Assembly (NCBI GenBank): GCA_946478235.1
Contig: CAMLBF010000002.1
Location: 186,001 to 250,000 of the forward strand
Direction: 5' to 3'
Origin: an uncultured Bartonella sp.
GTDB taxonomy: Bacteria > Pseudomonadota > Alphaproteobacteria > Rhizobiales > Rhizobiaceae
Length of the DNA stretch: 64,000 nucleotides
Below, piece by piece: positions 1 through 7,334 of this stretch (position 1 is its first letter; every line of letters begins with the position of its first letter). The notes under the pieces are model-generated. The model was not told the DNA's origin and searched no databases. It worked only from the letters and a program-made list of their open reading frames with translations. A program made the position numbers and the translations under genes.

Positions 1-461
1 TAGGCAGCGAGCGTCGGATCGCCCACCAAACCTTCAATTGATGATAAATTGACGATGGATCCGCTCTTATGTTCTTTCATTACGCGGATAGCTTCACGTG
101 TTCCAAGAAAAACCGCGTCAAGATTGATTGACTGTAGAAAGCGCCATTTTTCAAGCGTTTCATCTTCAGCAGAACCTGAATGGCCAACACCGGCATTATT
201 CACGAGAATATCCAATCTCCCGAATAATTTTACCGTATCATCAACGACTTCTTTCCAACGTTTTTCATCAGCAACATCCTGCCGCATGAATTTGGCGGTG
301 CCACCAGCTGCTTTTATTTCTTCCTCGACTCTGTTACCTGCCTTTTCATCAAGATCTGTCAGAACAACTTTAGCGCCTTCTTTTGCGAGAAGTTTTGAAG
401 TTGCTTCTCCCAAACCTTTGGCTCCACCCGTAACAATTGCAACTTTATCTTTTACACGCAT
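1..461 (-). CDS. SDR family NAD(P)-dependent oxidoreductase (3'-truncated by window edge)
   Basis: About 153 N-terminal residues of a classical short-chain dehydrogenase/reductase are visible. The start is ATG at 461 with a GAGGAG ribosome site about 8 nt upstream. The Rossmann motif TGGAKGLG lies at residues 11-18, an acidic residue after the second strand (LTDLDEK) suggests NAD(H) preference, NNAG is present near residue 89, and the active-site serine region reads NLSSIEGLVGDP. The Tyr-x-x-x-Lys pair falls outside the window. The SSIEGLVGDP stretch resembles R-specific alcohol dehydrogenases of the SDR superfamily, but substrate cannot be assigned. It is transcribed in the same direction as the helicase gene that begins 1.2 kb upstream, separated from that gene's stop by 78 bp. 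Confidence 0.85.
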   Translation of the reverse strand, partial: MRVKDKVAIVTGGAKGLGEATSKLLAKEGAKVVLTDLDEKAGNRVEEEIKAAGGTAKFMRQDVADEKRWKEVVDDTVKLFGRLDILVNNAGVGHSGSAEDETLEKWRFLQSINLDAVFLGTREAIRVMKEHKSGSIVNLSSIEGLVGDPTLAA

Positions 462-539
462 AGTATTTTCTCCTCAAAACAAACATTTACTTCCGTTTGC
501 TTTAAGCAACATACAACTAATACTTGAAGAATGACAGTA

Positions 540-1661
540 CTAACGAACAATAGTTAACTGTTCAGCGGCACGGGTAATTGCCGTATATAACCAGCGTTCT
601 CTGGTATCACGAAATGCAAAGCTTTCATCAAACAGTACGACATTGTTCCATTGCGAACCTTGCGCCTTATGAACAGTTAAAGCATAACCATAATCAAAAT
701 CGTCATACCGCTTTTTTAACTGCCATGAAATTTCACTTTCCGGATCCTCAAAAACAGCTTTCAGCAATTTGATCTTGGCAACACCACGGTCATCGTCTTC
801 CGGCGTAACAAGCAGATTAATACCAGGTTTTACCGTCTCTTTCGACGATGTCATGACCTTCCACAATGAACCGTTCAATAACCCTTTAGCAGGGTCATTA
901 CGAAGGCAAACCAATTTATCTCCTGCTTGTGGGTAGTCTGCAGAGAAGCCCTTCAATTCCCTAAGGCGTTTATTATAAAGACGCCGCGTTCTGTTTATGC
1001 CTAATAATACCTGATCGGCGTCCAACACCAATTGTTGATTGACTTCTTTGCGCGAGATTATTTTTGCCGCACCATAATCGCCATAACTAATATCCCTGCC
1101 TTCACGCACGTCCATAGCCAGCCGAATTATCGGATTGTCACGTGCTTGCCGATGAATTTCCGTTAGAAGAAAATCAGGTTCATGCTCAGTAAAAAAACCA
1201 CCGCCGGAAATCGGCGGTAATTGTCCCGGGTCACCCAATACCAGAATAGGTGTGCCAAAACTCATCAGATCACGCCCTAATTGTTCATCAACCATGGAAC
1301 ATTCGTCGATAACAATTAGCTTGGCCTGTGCAACAGGGCTTTGTCTATTCAATGAAAATGTTGGAGCTATAGACGTTTTCCCAGTGGTTTCGTCTGCAAC
1401 TTCTTCTTCACCTCGTGGCCGGTAGATCAATGAATGTATTGTGCGCGCATTTGTTGCACCTTTCGAGCGCAATACCTGTGCGGCTTTACCGGTAAATGCT
1501 GCAAACTGAACATCACCATCAACTGTTTCAGCAAAATAGCGTGCCAAAGTTGTTTTCCCTGTACCGGCATAGCCAAACAGACGGAAAATAGGTGAACGGC
1601 CTTTGTTTAACCAGGAAGAAACTTCGGTTAAGGCTTTATCCTGTTCTGGTGAAAATTGCAT
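540..1661 (-). CDS. RecD-like single-subunit ATP-dependent DNA helicase
   Basis: 373-residue superfamily 1 helicase of the RecD/Dda type. Walker A is GYAGTGKTT (about residues 30-38), Walker B is VIDECSMVD (about 116-124), and a conserved LGDPGQLPP follows at about 141-149. The C-terminal UvrD_C_2-like motif YALTVHKAQGSQW precedes YTAITRA at the end. These give 5'-3' DNA unwinding powered by ATP. RecBCD partners are not nearby and the protein is much shorter than E. coli RecD, so a stand-alone repair or replication-fork helicase is more likely than an exonuclease V subunit. It stands alone between an SDR gene and ilvN. Function beyond helicase activity is inference. Confidence 0.88.
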   Translation of the reverse strand: MQFSPEQDKALTEVSSWLNKGRSPIFRLFGYAGTGKTTLARYFAETVDGDVQFAAFTGKAAQVLRSKGATNARTIHSLIYRPRGEEEVADETTGKTSIAPTFSLNRQSPVAQAKLIVIDECSMVDEQLGRDLMSFGTPILVLGDPGQLPPISGGGFFTEHEPDFLLTEIHRQARDNPIIRLAMDVREGRDISYGDYGAAKIISRKEVNQQLVLDADQVLLGINRTRRLYNKRLRELKGFSADYPQAGDKLVCLRNDPAKGLLNGSLWKVMTSSKETVKPGINLLVTPEDDDRGVAKIKLLKAVFEDPESEISWQLKKRYDDFDYGYALTVHKAQGSQWNNVVLFDESFAFRDTRERWLYTAITRAAEQLTIVR

Positions 1662-2030
1662 GAGCTTACCAAACAGGATTCGACAGAAAAGGGCAAGCCT
1701 TTTACCCGATTTATATCACAGTCTTATCTATGTTATGGCGCTATTTATACCACCAGCAAGAGCAATTGAAGCCACAGCCAAAATAGAGCGACTAACATAA
1801 TGATGAGGCGATAAAAGCTTTAAAATTGCGTGTTATAATTAAAGCCGTTGTTAGGTTTGATTTTTTTCTTAAAAATACCAACCATCGCCTAATAAAGCAC
1901 TCGAATATCCTATATTGAGAGTGCTTTATTGCGAGGATATGCGCCTATAAACATTTTGGGCAAACCGCCCCCATTATCTCTGGTGGTGCGGTTTTCGTGT
2001 CTTAGTTTCATCATGCTATAGAAGGGATAG
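1662..2030. other. Gene-free spacer between helicase gene and ilvN terminator
   Basis: No supported coding sequence. It holds the 12-bp inverted repeat at 1891-1930 and a weaker dyad (AAACCGC at 1964-1970 against GCGGTTT near 1988-1994). A long T tract lies at 1860-1868. On the minus strand the helicase promoter must lie here, but no clear -35/-10 pair was found. Confidence 0.5.
1891..1930. other. Perfect 12-bp inverted repeat (hairpin)
   Basis: AATAAAGCACTC at 1891-1902 is repeated inverted as GAGTGCTTTATT at 1919-1930, with a 16-nt loop. There is no U-run directly after either arm, so it is not a textbook intrinsic terminator. It could still stop or process transcripts that run past ilvN. 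The arms are perfect, which suggests selection or recent origin. Confidence 0.6.
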
Positions 2031-2066
2031 AAAAAGGTCATTTATTGCTGTGAACAAATGACCTTT
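2031..2066 (-). terminator. Intrinsic terminator of ilvBN
   Basis: On the minus strand, immediately after the ilvN stop codon, AAAGGTCATTT pairs with AAATGACCTTT across a loop of about 12 nt, and the stem runs into five Ts. Position, stem and T-run fit a rho-independent terminator for the ilvB-ilvN operon. Confidence 0.8.
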
Positions 2067-2071
2067 ATGTC

Positions 2072-2644
2072 TTACATACCTTCTGGCCCGCGGTTCATTG
2101 CGGATACGCCAGTACGGCAAATTTCAACCAAGCCAAGAGGGCGCATAATAGCGATAAATTGGTCGATTTTTGCTGATTTGCCCGTTACTTCAAAAATAAA
2201 GTGATCGGTTGTCGCATCAACAACTTTTGCATGAAAAGCATCGGATAGCCGTAATGCTTCAACGCGTTGCGCACCTTGGCAAGCAACCTTAATCAAAGCC
2301 AATTCACGCTCAATTGGACCATCCTGCCCTAGTTCTTTGGCTCTTACGGTTAAATCAACCACTCTGTGAACTGGTACAATACGTTCCAACTGGTGTCTAA
2401 TCTGATTTAAAACCTGTGGTGTTGCTCTTGTTACCACTGTAATACGTGACAAACGTTGTTCATGTTCGGTTTCTGAAACAGTTAGGCTTTCAATATTATA
2501 GCCCCTGCCCGAAAACAGCCCGATAACGCGGGCAAGCACACCCGGCTCATTATCAACGAGTACAGCGAGCATATGTGTTTCCATAGGATCATTATCGGCT
2601 TCGATAAAATATGCTGATCCGAAACTTAAATTTTGCGCATTCAT
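2072..2644 (-). CDS. ilvN: Acetolactate synthase small (regulatory) subunit
   Basis: 190-residue regulatory subunit of acetohydroxyacid synthase, the first common enzyme of valine, leucine and isoleucine synthesis. An N-terminal ACT domain is visible (MLAVLVDNEPGVLARVIG, with RGYNIESLTV after it), which binds valine for feedback inhibition. The C-terminal ALS_ss_C domain follows and includes the FEVTG segment. It carries about 25 residues before the ACT domain, as in rhizobial IlvH proteins. Start ATG at 2644 has an AAGGA ribosome site. It lies 12 bp after ilvB, so the two subunits are co-translated. The name ilvH is also used in this order. Confidence 0.95.
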   Translation of the reverse strand: MNAQNLSFGSAYFIEADNDPMETHMLAVLVDNEPGVLARVIGLFSGRGYNIESLTVSETEHEQRLSRITVVTRATPQVLNQIRHQLERIVPVHRVVDLTVRAKELGQDGPIERELALIKVACQGAQRVEALRLSDAFHAKVVDATTDHFIFEVTGKSAKIDQFIAIMRPLGLVEICRTGVSAMNRGPEGM

Positions 2645-2656
2645 GATTTTAATTCC

Positions 2657-4456
2657 TTATACGAGCGAGCGACCTTTGGCATCAATTGCATTTGCAACTG
2701 CTTCATCATTGGCCTCATCGGGCAACAGCATATCGTTATGCGCACGTCCTGATGGGATCATCGGGAAACAATTTTCCTGATTAACAACGCGGCAATCAAA
2801 TAAAACCGGCTTATCACACTCTATCATTTCACGAATCTTGGCATCCAATTCCTGTGGGTCGGAACATCTTATGCCGACAGCCCCATAAGCTTCTGCCAAT
2901 TTTACAAAATCCGGCATAGATTCTGTATAGGAATTGGATAAGCGGTTACCATGCAGCAATTGTTGCCACTGCCGAACCATGCCCATGTAATTATTGTTAA
3001 GAATAAACACTTTAACCGGCGTCTTATGCTGCATCGCTGTTGCCAGTTCCTGAATATTCATTTGAATAGATGCATCACCTGCAACACAAATAACCAAAGA
3101 ATCTGGATTTGCAACCTGCACACCGATTGATGAAGGAAATCCATACCCCATGGTTCCCAATCCACCAGATGTCATAAAATGTTTCGGCTCATCAAACCCA
3201 TAATATTGGGCTGTCCACATTTGGTGTTGGCCAACTTCAGTTGTTATATAGGCGTTTTTATCTTTGGTGAGTTCGTAAAGCCGCTGAATGGCATATTGCG
3301 GCATAATTGCATCGCTTCTTTGCTTGAACGCCAAAGAATTACGCGCGCGCCAATGGTTTATAGTGTCCCACCATTCTTTACGTTCTGTTTTATTAGGCGT
3401 TTGCTGCAATGCGCGCAAACTCCGTGTCATATTTTCCAGAATATGGGCAACATCGCCAATAATCGGAACCTCAACTTGTACAGTCTTGTTGATTGATGAC
3501 GGATCAATGTCGATATGAATGATACGTGCATTAGGAGCAAAGGCATCTAGACGGCCAGTGATACGGTCGTCAAAACGGGCACCGATTGCCAGCATAACAT
3601 CGCAATCATGCATCGTCATATTTGCTTCATAGGTACCATGCATGCCTAACATACCAAGCCAATTTTTACCCGACGCTGGATATGCTCCCAATCCCATAAG
3701 TGTCGAGGTGATTGGAAAATCACCCAAGTCGACCAATTCGCGTAAAAGTCTCACTGCTTCGCTACCCGACGAGATAACACCACCGCCCGAATAGATGACC
3801 GGCTTTTTTGCCTGTGCAAGCATTGAAACAGCGTATTGGATTGCCTTATCGTCACCTTCCAATTGCGGCCTATAACTGGCGCGCGGCATGGATTTTGGTG
3901 CGGTATAGATGCCTGAAGCAAATTGGATATCTTTTGGAATATCAATTAGCACAGGGCCTGGTCTTCCCGTTTGAGCAATATAAAAAGCCTCATGAATAAT
4001 GCGTGACAGATCGTTGACATCTTTAACAAGCCAATTGTGCTTTGTGCAGGGGCGCGTAATGCCAACCGTATCGGCTTCCTGAAAACCATCTGTACCAATC
4101 AAGGTTGTTGGTACCTGTCCGGAAAAACAGACCAATGGAATGGAATCCATCAAGGCATCTTGCAGCGCCGTTACGGAATTTGTCGCACCAGGGCCAGATG
4201 TCACGAGCATCACACCTACTTTGCCTGTGCTACGGGCATACCCTTCCGCGGCATGTCCTGCTGCCTGCTCATGACGCACGAGTATATGTTGGAATTGATC
4301 TTGTTGATAAATTTCGTCAAAAATAGGCAGAACAGCTCCACCAGGATAACCAAAAATATGTTTTACTCCCTGATCGATCAGGGCTTGTATGACCATTTCC
4401 GCTCCGGTCATAGTTGTCCCGTCTGCATTGTCTCTTGGCTTTTTATGCTCTGTCAT
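2657..4456 (-). CDS. ilvB: Acetolactate synthase large (catalytic) subunit
   Basis: 599-residue ThDP- and FAD-dependent acetohydroxyacid synthase. It condenses pyruvate with pyruvate or 2-oxobutyrate. The N-terminal ThDP pyrimidine domain shows GYPGGAVLPIFDEI and the catalytic-glutamate region VRHEQAAGHAAEGYAR. The central FAD domain has GARFDDR. The C-terminal pyrophosphate/Mg site is GDASIQMN with downstream NNNYMGMVRQWQ. Length matches the family. Start ATG at 4456 has AGGA 4-5 nt upstream. The gene is preceded by an attenuator leader (4492-4633), so expression should respond to charged Ile, Leu and Val tRNAs. Also called ilvI in related genomes. Confidence 0.96.
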   Translation of the reverse strand: MTEHKKPRDNADGTTMTGAEMVIQALIDQGVKHIFGYPGGAVLPIFDEIYQQDQFQHILVRHEQAAGHAAEGYARSTGKVGVMLVTSGPGATNSVTALQDALMDSIPLVCFSGQVPTTLIGTDGFQEADTVGITRPCTKHNWLVKDVNDLSRIIHEAFYIAQTGRPGPVLIDIPKDIQFASGIYTAPKSMPRASYRPQLEGDDKAIQYAVSMLAQAKKPVIYSGGGVISSGSEAVRLLRELVDLGDFPITSTLMGLGAYPASGKNWLGMLGMHGTYEANMTMHDCDVMLAIGARFDDRITGRLDAFAPNARIIHIDIDPSSINKTVQVEVPIIGDVAHILENMTRSLRALQQTPNKTERKEWWDTINHWRARNSLAFKQRSDAIMPQYAIQRLYELTKDKNAYITTEVGQHQMWTAQYYGFDEPKHFMTSGGLGTMGYGFPSSIGVQVANPDSLVICVAGDASIQMNIQELATAMQHKTPVKVFILNNNYMGMVRQWQQLLHGNRLSNSYTESMPDFVKLAEAYGAVGIRCSDPQELDAKIREMIECDKPVLFDCRVVNQENCFPMIPSGRAHNDMLLPDEANDEAVANAIDAKGRSLV

Positions 4457-4491
4457 TTTTCCTACTCGTCAACATAATCAAATCGGATAAT

Positions 4492-4513
4492 AAAAAAGGC
4501 CCCCGAGGGAGCC
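4492..4513 (-). terminator. ilvB attenuator terminator hairpin
   Basis: In the leader RNA, GGCUCCC pairs with GGGGGCC around a UCG loop (seven pairs, one G-U) and is followed by six Us. It ends 35 nt before the ilvB start codon. Lying between a branched-chain-rich leader peptide and ilvB, it is the attenuation terminator. Confidence 0.85.
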
Positions 4514-4519
4514 TGTCTT

Positions 4520-4568
4520 GCGTATGAGGTGCTATTAGCTGAATGGTTACACCATCTGCCTCATACGC
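4520..4568 (-). promoter_or_regulatory. ilvB leader RNA stem-loop upstream of the attenuator
   Basis: GCGTATGAGG (4520-4529, plus-strand reading) and CCTCATACGC (4559-4568) form a perfect 10-bp stem. Its 5' arm in the RNA starts at the last base of the leader peptide stop codon. The loop contains a smaller hairpin (AUGGU-GUA-ACCAU). A ribosome at the stop codon would cover the 5' arm, so the stem can sense how far translation has gone. I could not identify a convincing antiterminator pairing with the terminator arms. Confidence 0.75.
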
Positions 4569-4597
4569 TACCACACTACTAGAATAATCTTTTCCAT
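4568..4597 (-). CDS. ilvB leader peptide (MEKIILVVW)
   Basis: Nine-codon ORF ATG GAA AAG ATT ATT CTA GTA GTG TGG TAG. Five of nine residues are the three products of the pathway it precedes (Ile-Ile-Leu-Val-Val), followed by Trp. Together with the downstream stem-loop and U-tailed terminator this is a classical ribosome-stalling attenuator. AAGG lies upstream, but a -10 candidate at 4605-4610 would place the transcript start on the A of the ATG. The leader may therefore be leaderless, as reported for trpL in Sinorhizobium. Confidence 0.88.
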   Translation of the reverse strand: MEKIILVVW

Positions 4598-4604
4598 GGC
4601 AGAA

Positions 4605-4633
4605 ACCTTATTATGCAATTTTACATTCGTCAA
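4605..4633 (-). promoter_or_regulatory. Putative ilvB promoter
   Basis: Minus-strand TTGACG (4628-4633) and TAAGGT (4605-4610) are separated by exactly 17 nt. The -35 matches five of six consensus bases; the -10 matches the three best-conserved ones. Transcription would begin about 7-8 nt later, at the leader peptide start codon. An overlapping TAATAA would give a shorter spacer. Start site not proven. Confidence 0.55.
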
Positions 4634-4825
4634 TGCCAAAAATTATCCTGACATTATTGCATAGTTTATGTTTTTAACAAGAAAAGGCCAAAGAAAACGA
4701 TCATGATATATTATTAGTATACTATTCAATAATGGATTTGGGCGGCATTTCATACAGCCATGATAAAACCACTACCTCTTCCCCCTTATTCAGATGTGAA
4801 TGACACTTTCAAAGAAAACTCTGAA

Positions 4826-5698
4826 TTACGAAATACATTTCCACGTCGAGTCGAATTGGTGGCGAAACCATGTCATCTGGCGCTTTGCATATCGTCTGGT
4901 TTGTGTTTTGGCTTTTTCTATCGCACTTTCCATAGTTTCACGTCCATTTAGGACATTAATGAATTCCGGAACACCAATGGCTTTCATTGCTGGCAAAGTC
5001 GGATCCAATTGTAAATTATCAAGTTTGCGAACCTCATCAAACGCACCGTTTTCTACCATGTGATCAAAGCGCCTCTCAATGCGATCATACACCAATGCAC
5101 GTTCTGGCAGCAGAAGTATTTTTTCAATATTCATATCTTGAAGCAGGGGCGTGGTTTTTTGATCCTGCCATGCACTTAAAGGTTTAGTCGTCGCGTCAAA
5201 AACCTCCAAAGCACGCAAAATTCTTTGCCGGTCATTGATATTTAATTTCTCTGCTGTTTTTTTATCAACCTGCATCAGCTGGTTATGCAGCTTTTCTGGC
5301 GCAGTGTTTTGCGCAATATCTTGCCACTTTTCTTTTATTGCCAATGGCACGTCGGGTACTTCTGCCAAGCCCTCTAGCAATGCCTTGAAATAAAGCCCCG
5401 TTCCACCAACAAAGATCAATGGCACATCAACCAGCTTATCCAACAGATAGGACACATCTTTTAGCCATTTTCCGGTAGAATAGCGAACAGACGGATCAAC
5501 ATGACCATAAAGATAATGTTTGGCTAAAGACATATCCGCGTCAGAAGGACGAGCGGTTATAACCTGCAAAATATCATAGACCTGCATTGAATCTGCGTTA
5601 ATAATAACACCATCATGCTTTCTTGCATGTTCAATTGCAAAATCAGACTTGCCGCTTGCGGTAGGGCCCGCTATCAAAGTTATAACTCTTTTTTTCAT
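4826..5698 (-). CDS. miaA: tRNA dimethylallyltransferase
   Basis: 290-residue MiaA, which transfers a dimethylallyl group to N6 of A37 in tRNAs reading UNN codons. The P-loop GPTASGKS is at residues 11-18, the substrate-recognition segment is INADSMQVY, and FVGGTGLYFKALLEG and the C-terminal YAKRQMTWFRHQ are conserved. Length is slightly under the usual 300. It is divergent from serB with only 15 bp between start codons, so both promoters must overlap the opposite coding region or sit in this gap. It is separated from the ilvB leader by about 190 bp. Confidence 0.95.
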   Translation of the reverse strand: MKKRVITLIAGPTASGKSDFAIEHARKHDGVIINADSMQVYDILQVITARPSDADMSLAKHYLYGHVDPSVRYSTGKWLKDVSYLLDKLVDVPLIFVGGTGLYFKALLEGLAEVPDVPLAIKEKWQDIAQNTAPEKLHNQLMQVDKKTAEKLNINDRQRILRALEVFDATTKPLSAWQDQKTTPLLQDMNIEKILLLPERALVYDRIERRFDHMVENGAFDEVRKLDNLQLDPTLPAMKAIGVPEFINVLNGRETMESAIEKAKTQTRRYAKRQMTWFRHQFDSTWKCIS

Positions 5699-5713
5699 TG
5701 ACGGGGACTTCCT

Positions 5714-6613
5714 ATGTCTGCCAATTCCTTACTTGTAGCCACGCTTATAACCAATCCTACACATCCTGTTTTAGAAACGACACTTGTTGATAAAGCGTGT
5801 CAGCACGTTAATGCAAATAATGTTTATTGGCTAGCCGATGGCATTGCATGCGATATTCCTCTGCCAAGTACCATGGACAAGGCACAGGCATCGGAAAATC
5901 TCCGCAAAGCGATTGGTGATCTTCCTATTGATATTGCGGTGCAAGAACAAGACAAACGAAGAAAAAAGCTTCTTGTTGCGGATATGGATTCCACTATGAT
6001 TGGGCAAGAATGTATTGATGAACTTGCAGAAGAAGCAGGATTGCGTGAGCATATTGCCACCATTACGCGGCGCGCAATGAATGGGGAAATTGCTTTTGAG
6101 CCGGCCTTGAAAGAACGTGTTGCCCTATTAAAAGGCCTACCTTTGGATATTATTGATAGGGTTATTAAAAACCGGATTACTTTGACAGCCGGTGGCAAGG
6201 AACTTATCGCAACCATGCGGAAAAATGGTGCCTATACAGCGTTGGTTTCTGGTGGTTTTACCATCTTTACCGGAAAAATTGCCGCCATGCTCGGTTTTAA
6301 TGAACATCATGCCAATGAATTAAAAGTAGCAGATAATCAATTATCTGGTTTTGTAGCTGAACCTATTTTGGGCAAACAAGCAAAATTGGATAAATTGGAA
6401 GATCTTTGTAACCAATTGGGCATTTCACCAGATGAGGCAATGGCGGTTGGTGATGGCGCAAATGATCTGGCTATGCTGCAAAGAGCTGGCTCTGGTGTTG
6501 CACTGCACGCCAAGCCCATTGTTGCTGAAGCCGCATCAATCCGGATTGATTACGGCGATCTAACGGCGCTACTTTATCTCCAAGGGTATCGAAAGCACGA
6601 CTTCGTCATATAA
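5714..6613 (+). CDS. serB: Phosphoserine phosphatase
   Basis: 299-residue HAD-family phosphatase making L-serine from phosphoserine. The nucleophile motif is DMDSTMIGQE (about residues 92-101), motif II is LVSGGFTIF, and the Mg-binding motif is VGDGANDLAML near residue 244. An N-terminal region of about 85 residues precedes the HAD domain, as in other rhizobial SerB. Start ATG at 5714 follows GGGGAC. Its last ten codons (KHDFVI and flank) are part of a threefold tandem repeat that continues downstream. Confidence 0.95.
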   Translation: MSANSLLVATLITNPTHPVLETTLVDKACQHVNANNVYWLADGIACDIPLPSTMDKAQASENLRKAIGDLPIDIAVQEQDKRRKKLLVADMDSTMIGQECIDELAEEAGLREHIATITRRAMNGEIAFEPALKERVALLKGLPLDIIDRVIKNRITLTAGGKELIATMRKNGAYTALVSGGFTIFTGKIAAMLGFNEHHANELKVADNQLSGFVAEPILGKQAKLDKLEDLCNQLGISPDEAMAVGDGANDLAMLQRAGSGVALHAKPIVAEAASIRIDYGDLTALLYLQGYRKHDFVI

Positions 6614-6830
6614 AGTCCTATTTATAAACCAAAGGATTGCCGGTATTTCAGAAATTTAACTCGATAATACAATAGGATAATGCGTATTGTTATTCATCGT
6701 ATTATATATTGTATTACCGTGGGCATTAATCCAGACGCAGGTCAACAAAACGCAATTCACCACTAGCGCCAGACACAACTAAAAGTGCATTTTTACGCCC
6801 TGTTGCGCACGGATTAACAAAATCTTCTAA
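6585..6830. repeat. Tandem repeat copy A of the serB/degP 3'-end junction
   Basis: First of three direct copies (A 6585-6830, B 6831-7078, C 7079 to about 7334). Copy A starts inside the true serB 3' end (KHDFVI and stop), continues through the intergenic spacer, then carries a degP tail remnant on the minus strand. The remnant still reads ALLVVSGASGELRFVDLRLD and stops at 6728-6730. A shared landmark, AATAGGATAA, occurs at 6671, 6917 and 7165, giving periods of 246 and 248 bp. Confidence 0.9.
6728..6829 (-). pseudogene. degP 3'-end remnant in repeat copy A
   Basis: About 100 bp matching the last 20-odd codons of degP and a little more, in frame up to a TAA stop, with three substitutions in the last 14 residues compared with the intact end. 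No start codon or ribosome site. It is a fragment produced by duplication, not a gene. Confidence 0.8.
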
Positions 6831-7078
6831 GATATGGAATTCACGACTTCGTCGGATAAAGCCCTATCTATAAGCCAAGGGATTGCTCATATTTCAGCAA
6901 TTTAACTCAATAATACAATAGGATAATGCGTATTGTTATTCATCGTATTGTGTATTGTATTACCGTGAGCATTAATCCAGACGCAGGTAAACAAAACGCA
7001 ATTTACCACCAGCGCCAGATACGACAAAAAACGCATTTTTAAGCCACGTTGCGCGCAGATTAGCTAAATCTTCTAGGG
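6831..7078. repeat. Tandem repeat copy B of the serB/degP 3'-end junction
   Basis: Second copy. It begins with a decayed serB tail (CACGACTTCGTCGGATAA) and ends with a degP tail remnant that reads NAFFVVSGAGGKLRFVYLRLD on the minus strand. Copies A and B share a deletion of about 10-12 bp after GCGCAGATT and the CTGCGTCTGGAT ending that the intact gene lacks. They are therefore closer to each other than to copy C. Confidence 0.9.
6970..7073 (-). pseudogene. degP 3'-end remnant in repeat copy B
   Basis: Second degP tail fragment of about 100 bp, still ending LRLD-stop, with more changes (L to F, E to K, T to Y) than copy A. No initiation signals. Derived from the same tandem duplication. Confidence 0.8.
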
Positions 7079-7334
7079 GGTATGGAATCCATGACGACGT
7101 CTTATAATGCTCTAACAATAAGCCAAGGAATTGCTAATATTTCAGCAATTTAACTCAATAATACAATAGGATAATACGTGTTGTTATCCATCGTATTGTT
7201 GAATGTATTACCGTGAGTATTAATCCAGACGAACGGTAACAAAACGCAATTCACCACCAGCGCCAGACACAACTAAAAGTGCATTTTTACGCCCTGTTGC
7301 GCGCAGATTTTCTAATCTCTTTGCAACATCTTCT
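7079..7334. repeat. Tandem repeat copy C, running into the intact degP 3' end
   Basis: Third copy: a serB-tail remnant (CATGACGACGTCTTATAA) at 7091-7108, then the spacer, then the true degP C-terminal codons from 7220. Homology with A and B stops at about 7334 (CTTCT), which is the duplication endpoint inside degP. Each copy also contains AATACAATA facing TATTGTATT (or ATTGTATT), an AT-rich dyad that may fold at the transcript end. Confidence 0.85.

Noticed and set aside
4037-4477. Plus-strand ORFs opposite ilvB and other long genes
   Set aside because: Antisense shadows of strongly conserved coding sequence without initiation signals.
6585-7334. Repeat array as a possible CRISPR
   Set aside because: Units are about 247 bp, contain gene ends and have no constant repeat with variable spacers; no cas genes nearby.
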